From assembly GCA_023430845.1 (NCBI GenBank), contig JAEYYJ010000404.1, forward strand, positions 1 to 9,453: DNA of 9,453 bases, written 5' to 3'. Source of the DNA: Pseudomonadota bacterium. Its GTDB lineage: Bacteria > Pseudomonadota > Alphaproteobacteria > Rhizobiales > Hyphomicrobiaceae. This document shows positions 5,660 through 9,453 of the stretch, one piece after another. The translations under genes and the position numbers were made by a program. The notes under the pieces are model-generated. The model was not told the DNA's origin. It did no database searches and saw only the letters and a program-made list of their open reading frames with translations. How positions within the stretch are numbered: the first letter of the stretch is position 1; each line of letters opens with the position of its first letter.

Positions 5660-7477
5660 TCAGATAGGGGCTGTTGCCTTTTTCAGCCAAGCCCGATCGT
5701 CCTCATTGAGATGCGGGCCGACCATGGTGGCGACGCGTTCATGGTAGGCATTGAACCATTGACGCTCGCCATTGCTGAGTAGTTTGGGTTCGACAAGTCG
5801 ACGATCGATCGGCACCAGTGTGAGCGTCTCGAAGCCGAGCATGGGGCGGTCGCCACCAGGAATGGGTGCGGCGCCCTCGACGAGCAACAGGTTCTCGATG
5901 CGGATGCCATAGGCGCCAGTCTTATAGTAGCCGGGTTCATTGGAGACGATCATGCCTGGATCGAGCACGACATGCCCGCGCTTCGAGATCGACTGCGGAC
6001 CTTCGTGCACGGAAAGATAGCTGCCGACACCATGACCCGTGCCATGGTCGAAATCGAAACCTGCCTGCCATAGTGCGTGTCGCGCCAGGACGTCGATGTG
6101 AGCGCCGGTCGTGCCCGCGGGAAAGCGCAACTCCGAAATTGCGATCATGCCCTTGAGAACGCGCGTGAAACGGTCGCGCATCTCGGCCGTGGGCGCGCCG
6201 ATGGCGACCGTGCGCGTGATATCGGTCGTGCCGTCGATGTACTGGCCGCCGGAATCGACGAGGAAAAGCTCGCCCGTGCGCAGCTTGCGGTTGGTTGCCT
6301 CGGTCACACGGTAGTGCACGATCGCGCCATTCGGCCCCGAACCGGAGATCGTGTCGAAGCTGATCTCCTTCAGGGCTTGTGTTTCCGCGCGCTTGGCTTC
6401 GAGCGTGCGCACGGCTGTGATCTCGTCGACGCTGCCGCGCGGCGCCTCGCGATCGAGCCACGCGAGAAAACGCGTGACGGCAATGCCGTCGCGTTCGTGT
6501 GCGATGCGCGTGCCGCGGATTTCAGCCTCGTTCTTGCGCGCCTTGGGAAGAATGCACGGATCGGTGGCGTCACTGATGTTGCCGCGCGCGCCGCCAAGGC
6601 GCTGCCAGATCCACATGTTGGCGGTCGTCATGTCGAGGCGGACGCGCTTCTTCTCGGTTCGTAACGTGCCGAGCCGCTCGGCTAGCGCATCGGGCGTGCG
6701 AATGTGCGCGACGGCGCCGAGGTGCTTCCTCACTTCGGGGCCGACTTTGCTCTTCTCGATGAACAGTTCTGACTTGCCGCTGACCGGGACGATTGCGAAG
6801 GCGATCGGCGTCGGATTATGGCTCACATCCGAGCCGCGAACATTGAAGAGCCAGGCAATGGAATCGGGGAGCGTCAGGACGACGGCATCCTCGCCGGCTT
6901 CGCGAAGCTGCTTCTGCAGGGCCTTGATCTTGTCGGCGGCGGTGACGCCCGCCCATTCCAGCGGCTGAATCGACAATGGGCCGTTCGGGGGGGCAGGGCG
7001 CTCCGCACCCCAGATGAGATCCACGGGATTGCGCGGGAGGGGCTTGAGCTCGAGGCCGGCCTTGGTGAGGCCTTCCTCGAAGCGGACGATGGCCGCGCGC
7101 GTGTGCAGGCGCGGGTCGAAACCGATGCGTGTGCCTTTGGGAAACTGTGCCGTCAACCACTGCCTTGGCTCGGTCTCGGGGATCTGGACGATCTCGAAGA
7201 TGCCCGTATCCACCTGATCGGCGGCCTGCAGGGTATAGCGGCCGTCCACGAACAGGGCGGCCTTCTTGGCCCCGATCGCGGCGAGACCTGCAGAGCCAGT
7301 GAAGCCGGTCAGCCACGCGAGGCGCTCGGCGGAAGGGGGCACATACTCTCCCATGTGCTCGTCGGAGCGCGGGACGAGTACGGCGTCGACGCCGAGACGA
7401 TCGAGCCTTGCGCGCAGCCGCGCCACGCGATCGGCCCCGAGTGTGGGATCTGCAGACGACGAAAAATCCTGGAACAT
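5660..7477 (-). CDS. pepP: Aminopeptidase P (Xaa-Pro aminopeptidase), long three-domain M24B type
   Basis: The 605-residue product removes N-terminal residues that precede proline. It has the three-domain layout of cytosolic XPNPEP1-type enzymes, longer than E. coli PepP (about 440): creatinase-like N-domain (about 15-135), second creatinase-like domain (about 175-310), M24 'pita-bread' catalytic domain (about 320-540) and a C-terminal M24_C extension (to 605). All five metal ligands are present: D408 (FLVDSGG), D419 (DGTTDITRT), H482 (GTGHGVG), E514 (SNEPGYY) and E528 (IRIENLL), which predicts a two-metal (usually Mn) site. The ATG at 7477 is preferred because AAGG lies 5 bases before it. 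The frame continues upstream to a TTG at 7513, but those 12 extra residues look non-homologous. No signal peptide, so cytoplasmic. It lies divergent from the DUF1127 genes. Confidence 0.95.
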   Translation of the reverse strand: MFQDFSSSADPTLGADRVARLRARLDRLGVDAVLVPRSDEHMGEYVPPSAERLAWLTGFTGSAGLAAIGAKKAALFVDGRYTLQAADQVDTGIFEIVQIPETEPRQWLTAQFPKGTRIGFDPRLHTRAAIVRFEEGLTKAGLELKPLPRNPVDLIWGAERPAPPNGPLSIQPLEWAGVTAADKIKALQKQLREAGEDAVVLTLPDSIAWLFNVRGSDVSHNPTPIAFAIVPVSGKSELFIEKSKVGPEVRKHLGAVAHIRTPDALAERLGTLRTEKKRVRLDMTTANMWIWQRLGGARGNISDATDPCILPKARKNEAEIRGTRIAHERDGIAVTRFLAWLDREAPRGSVDEITAVRTLEAKRAETQALKEISFDTISGSGPNGAIVHYRVTEATNRKLRTGELFLVDSGGQYIDGTTDITRTVAIGAPTAEMRDRFTRVLKGMIAISELRFPAGTTGAHIDVLARHALWQAGFDFDHGTGHGVGSYLSVHEGPQSISKRGHVVLDPGMIVSNEPGYYKTGAYGIRIENLLLVEGAAPIPGGDRPMLGFETLTLVPIDRRLVEPKLLSNGERQWFNAYHERVATMVGPHLNEDDRAWLKKATAPI

Positions 7478-7552
7478 GATCACCTTACTGGCTGCCGCCC
7501 GGGTTGCGTGCAAAGTGCCGATGCATTGTGCGTCGCATCATTGCTCGTGTGA

Positions 7553-7580
7553 TATATAACCCATTGTAACACTTTCTTAA
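7553..7580 (-). promoter_or_regulatory. Candidate sigma-70-like promoter for aminopeptidase P
   Basis: On the minus strand TTAAGA (7580-7575, 4 of 6 matches to TTGACA) and TATATA (7558-7553, 4 of 6 to TATAAT) are separated by 16 bases. Initiation would fall near 7545, leaving a leader of about 70 bases before the ATG at 7477. The region is the most A/T-rich part of the divergent gap. The match is moderate. Confidence 0.35.
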
Positions 7581-7581
7581 A

Positions 7582-7603
7582 AGCCATGCATATTTGCATG
7601 GCT
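7582..7603. other. Perfect 9-bp hairpin in the pepP / DUF1127 divergent gap
   Basis: AGCCATGCA (7582-7590) and TGCATGGCT (7595-7603) form a perfect stem with loop TATT. It lies just upstream of the candidate pepP promoter and about 150 bases before the first DUF1127 gene. GCTTT follows on the plus strand, which is weak for a terminator, and no gene ends here. An operator or a structured RNA leader is possible. The rest of the gap (7604-7755) holds no gene that I can see. Confidence 0.45.
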
Positions 7604-7755
7604 GCTTTGGTATGCCAGAACTACTGCGCCTGCGAAAGACTCACTATGTTCGCCTTATCGCAGTGCACAAAGACCCTCCGAAGAGAGGATCGGCACGGCG
7701 GACAAAACAAATGAGCACACCCGGTTCTTCGGGACACTAAGAGAAGAGAGCGATC

Positions 7756-8004
7756 ATGGCCACGACCACCACACCCGTTGGCTTTACTGCCGACACCAGC
7801 CGCACCGACGTAACGACCGGGAAGGGCTTCTTCGGCCGCTTCTTGGATCGGATCATCGAAGCCCGCATGGCCCGCGCCGAGCGCGAAATTCAGCCCTACC
7901 TTGCGCGCATGAGCGACGATCGCCTTCGCGATCTCGGGTTCGGCGGCGAGGCGATCGAGAAGCTTCGTGAGAAGCACTACGCCCAGGCTGTCTACTGGAG
8001 CTGA
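7756..8004 (+). CDS. DUF1127 small protein 1
   Basis: The 82-residue product has a Thr-rich N-terminal tail (1-22) and then the DUF1127 core, about 24-72. The core is a basic/aromatic helix (GFFGRFLDRIIEARMARAER) followed by the family's hallmark YLARMSDDRLRDLGF (48-62), and ends in GEAIEKLREK. DUF1127 proteins are short, abundant in alphaproteobacteria, and rich in Arg. Work in Agrobacterium links some of them to phosphate metabolism and RNA turnover, but the role of this one is unknown. The ATG is preceded by the purine-rich AAGAGAAGAGAGCG, a good ribosome site. It has a long (about 150-base or more) upstream region and is followed by its own strong hairpin (8029-8058). A second DUF1127 gene starts 99 bases downstream. 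Confidence 0.88.
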   Translation: MATTTTPVGFTADTSRTDVTTGKGFFGRFLDRIIEARMARAEREIQPYLARMSDDRLRDLGFGGEAIEKLREKHYAQAVYWS

Positions 8005-8028
8005 ATTCAGTCTCGAGTAAACGCTTCC

Positions 8029-8070
8029 GCGGCCGGTACCCTGGGGGGCGCCGGCCGCTTCTGATTTTGA
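8029..8070 (+). terminator. Hairpin terminator after DUF1127 gene 1
   Basis: GCGGCCGG (8029-8036) and CCGGCCGC (8051-8058) form a perfect 8-bp G/C stem with a 14-base loop, followed by TTCTGATTTT. It starts 24 bases after the stop codon of the first DUF1127 gene. The T tract is interrupted, so termination may be partial, letting some transcripts reach the second DUF1127 gene. Confidence 0.65.
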
Positions 8071-8103
8071 TGTTCAATACACGCATCGACCTTTTCAAAG
8101 AAA

Positions 8104-8328
8104 ATGATCATGACTGCCCCCGCATATTCAACCGAAGTACCGGAGAGGGCTGCCGTAGCCCCAGGCGTTGGTGCGCTCGCGATGGTGCGTCGGTTCATCG
8201 AAGGCCGCCTTCACGTGCTGCGTGAACTCGATGACTTCATGCTCCGCGACATCGGCGCATCGAGTGACGATATCTGGCGCGTGCGCAAGCTGCGCAACGG
8301 CGAGCGCCCAACCCTCCTCGTCGGTTGA
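8104..8328 (+). CDS. DUF1127 small protein 2
   Basis: The 74-residue product has a variable N-terminus (1-27) and a DUF1127 core at about 28-64: VRRFIEGRLHVLRELDDFMLRDIGASSDDIWRVRK. The ELDDFMLRDIG stretch is the family hallmark, equivalent to YLARMSDDRLRDLG in the neighbour upstream, so the two are paralogues with low overall identity. Two ATG codons are possible, 8104 and 8110. The only purine-rich stretch (AAAG, 8097-8100) is 3 bases from the first and 9 from the second, so 8110 may be the real start (72 residues). The two share strand and type, with a hairpin between them. Its biochemical role is not known. Confidence 0.82.
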   Translation: MIMTAPAYSTEVPERAAVAPGVGALAMVRRFIEGRLHVLRELDDFMLRDIGASSDDIWRVRKLRNGERPTLLVG

Positions 8329-8400
8329 ACCTCCAAAGCCTTGAGCCCTCGCGCGCCCATGTGGCGATGCATGGCGCCCGCGCCAACAGACGCCTTTGCC

Positions 8401-8420
8401 CGGCCAAACGGCCGCTCTAT
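8401..8420 (+). terminator. Weak hairpin after DUF1127 gene 2
   Basis: CGGCC/GGCCG (8401-8405, 8410-8414, loop AAAC) is followed by CTCTATT. The stem is short and the T tract poor. It lies 72 bases after the DUF1127 stop and 47 before the next gene, so it may only reduce read-through into the oxidoreductase gene. Confidence 0.3.
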
Positions 8421-8461
8421 TCTCCGCGCAACAAAACCATCTTTGCGGAGAGGAAGCGGCC

Positions 8462-9453
8462 ATGAGCGATAACGAGGCCGACTATGTCATCGTCGGCGCC
8501 GGCTCTGCGGGCTGTGTGCTTGCCAATCGCCTGAGCGCCGACGGCTCGAAAGTCGTACTGCTCGAGGCCGGTCCGCGCGACTGGCATCCGATGATCCACA
8601 TTCCCGCCGGCGTGTTGAAGCTTCTCTACAATCCGCGCGTCAACTGGATGTATAAGAGCGAGCCGGAGGCGGCGACGGGCAATCGCCCCATTCACTGGCC
8701 GCGCGGGCGCGTGCTCGGCGGCTCCAGCTCCATCAACGGTATGCTGTTCGTGCGCGGCAATACGGCCGACTTCGACGGCTGGGCGCAGTCGGGATGTCGT
8801 GGCTGGTCCTACGAGGATGTGCTGCCGTACTTCAAGAGCATCGAGCGCTATGCGCCGGGTGACGGCGCACATCGCGGCAAGAGCGGACCGCTGCTCATTG
8901 AGGATTACCGCACGATCCTGCCGCTCACGCATCTCTTCGTGAAGGCCGCGCAGGAAGCCGGCTTCCCTTACACGCCCGATTTGAGCGGCGCCCAGATGGA
9001 GGGCGTCGGCTATTCGCAGATGTCACGCAATGGCCGCTTCCGTGGCTCGACGGCCCAGACCTTCCTCGCCGAGGCACGCGGGCGCGCCAATCTGAAGATC
9101 GAGACCAACGCGCAGGCAACGGGCCTCATTCTCGACGGTCGCCGCTGCACGGGCGTGACATTCCGCCAGGGCAGCGCCGATCGCACCGTGCGCGCGCGCC
9201 GTGAGGTCATCGTCTCCGGCGGCACGATCAATTCGCCGCATCTGCTTCAAGTCTCCGGCATCGGTCCTGCAGCGCACCTGCAATCGATCGGCGTCACCGT
9301 GCGTCATGATTTGTCGGGCGTCGGCGCCAATCTCTCGGATCACTACGCGGTGCGCACTTCGGCGCGCGTGCGGGACGTCGTATCAATAAATCAGCTCTCC
9401 CGCGGTCTGCCGCTTGCGCGCGAAGTCGTGCGCTGGATGACGACAGGGCGTGG
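8462..9453 (+). CDS. GMC-family FAD-dependent oxidoreductase (choline/alcohol dehydrogenase-like), N-terminal part
   Basis: 330 codons are visible before the window ends; the family is usually 530-560 residues, so the C-terminal part, with the catalytic His-His/Asn pair, is not seen. The FAD-binding Rossmann motif is VGAGSAG (11-17), with the ribose-binding acid E35 in LLEAGP. GMC signature 1 is at about 82-95 (GRVLGGSSSINGM). Signature 2 is at 254-268 (GTINSPHLLQVSGIG). Together these place it firmly in the glucose-methanol-choline family, on the bacterial choline dehydrogenase/AlkJ side. These enzymes oxidise primary alcohols and pass electrons to the respiratory chain or O2; the substrate cannot be read from this part. 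GAGAGGAAG lies about 9 bases before the ATG and fixes the start. No signal peptide is seen. Confidence 0.93.
   Translation, partial: MSDNEADYVIVGAGSAGCVLANRLSADGSKVVLLEAGPRDWHPMIHIPAGVLKLLYNPRVNWMYKSEPEAATGNRPIHWPRGRVLGGSSSINGMLFVRGNTADFDGWAQSGCRGWSYEDVLPYFKSIERYAPGDGAHRGKSGPLLIEDYRTILPLTHLFVKAAQEAGFPYTPDLSGAQMEGVGYSQMSRNGRFRGSTAQTFLAEARGRANLKIETNAQATGLILDGRRCTGVTFRQGSADRTVRARREVIVSGGTINSPHLLQVSGIGPAAHLQSIGVTVRHDLSGVGANLSDHYAVRTSARVRDVVSINQLSRGLPLAREVVRWMTTGR

Noticed and set aside
7478..7513. Twelve-residue N-terminal extension of aminopeptidase P from a TTG start
   Set aside because: The ATG at 7477 has AAGG at good spacing. The added residues do not resemble the family's N-terminus.
6818..7552. 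Plus-strand open frames inside the aminopeptidase P gene
   Set aside because: They are antisense to a gene with all five metal ligands in place.

Overview
This window reads as ordinary chromosome of a moderately high-GC alphaproteobacterium, most likely of the order Hyphomicrobiales (Rhizobiales). That is an inference from several things together: G/C-rich third codon positions, two small DUF1127 genes in tandem, a long three-domain aminopeptidase P, an EttA-type ABC-F protein, and a TerB-DnaJ protein beside an AmpD/AmiD-like amidase. I see no rRNA, tRNA, CRISPR array, transposase or phage gene. Both end genes are cut by the window edges.

Layout, left to right. The 3' end of a metallo-beta-lactamase-fold hydrolase (1-249, +) meets, tail to tail, a gene for a membrane-anchored protein of unknown function (333-1031, -), with a cluster of hairpins between them. 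Divergent from the latter is a two-gene operon: an Rdx/SelW-like CxxC protein (1180-1464, +) and a DHCW-motif cupin (1485-1817, +). Converging on the cupin is a small secreted Pro/Lys/Glu-rich protein (1831-2082, -), 97 bases downstream of ettA (2180-3838, -). A gap of 244 bases (3839-4082) holds inverted copies of a hairpin repeat. Next on the minus strand come an N-acetylmuramoyl-L-alanine amidase (4083-4832) and, overlapping it by one base, a DjlA-like TerB-DnaJ cochaperone (4832-5527). A long aminopeptidase P (5660-7477, -) follows. Divergent from it are two DUF1127 genes (7756-8004 and 8104-8328, +), and the window ends in the first 330 codons of a GMC-family FAD oxidoreductase (8462 onward, +).

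The genes do not form one pathway. Likely co-transcribed units are Rdx with cupin, DjlA-like with amidase (overlapping TGATG junction), and perhaps ettA with the small secreted protein. The most distinctive thing is not a gene: a two-hairpin module ending in C5-6 and a pyrimidine/T-rich tail occurs three times (271-325 +, 3931-3985 +, 4012-4071 -). The loop and first-stem sequences differ, but the second stem and tail are conserved. It looks like a dispersed, terminator-like palindromic repeat. Other points worth a second look are the unusual metal-ligand pattern of the cupin and its pairing with a CxxC protein, and two genes without a Shine-Dalgarno sequence that may be leaderless. I did not find convincing evidence of a new multi-gene system here.
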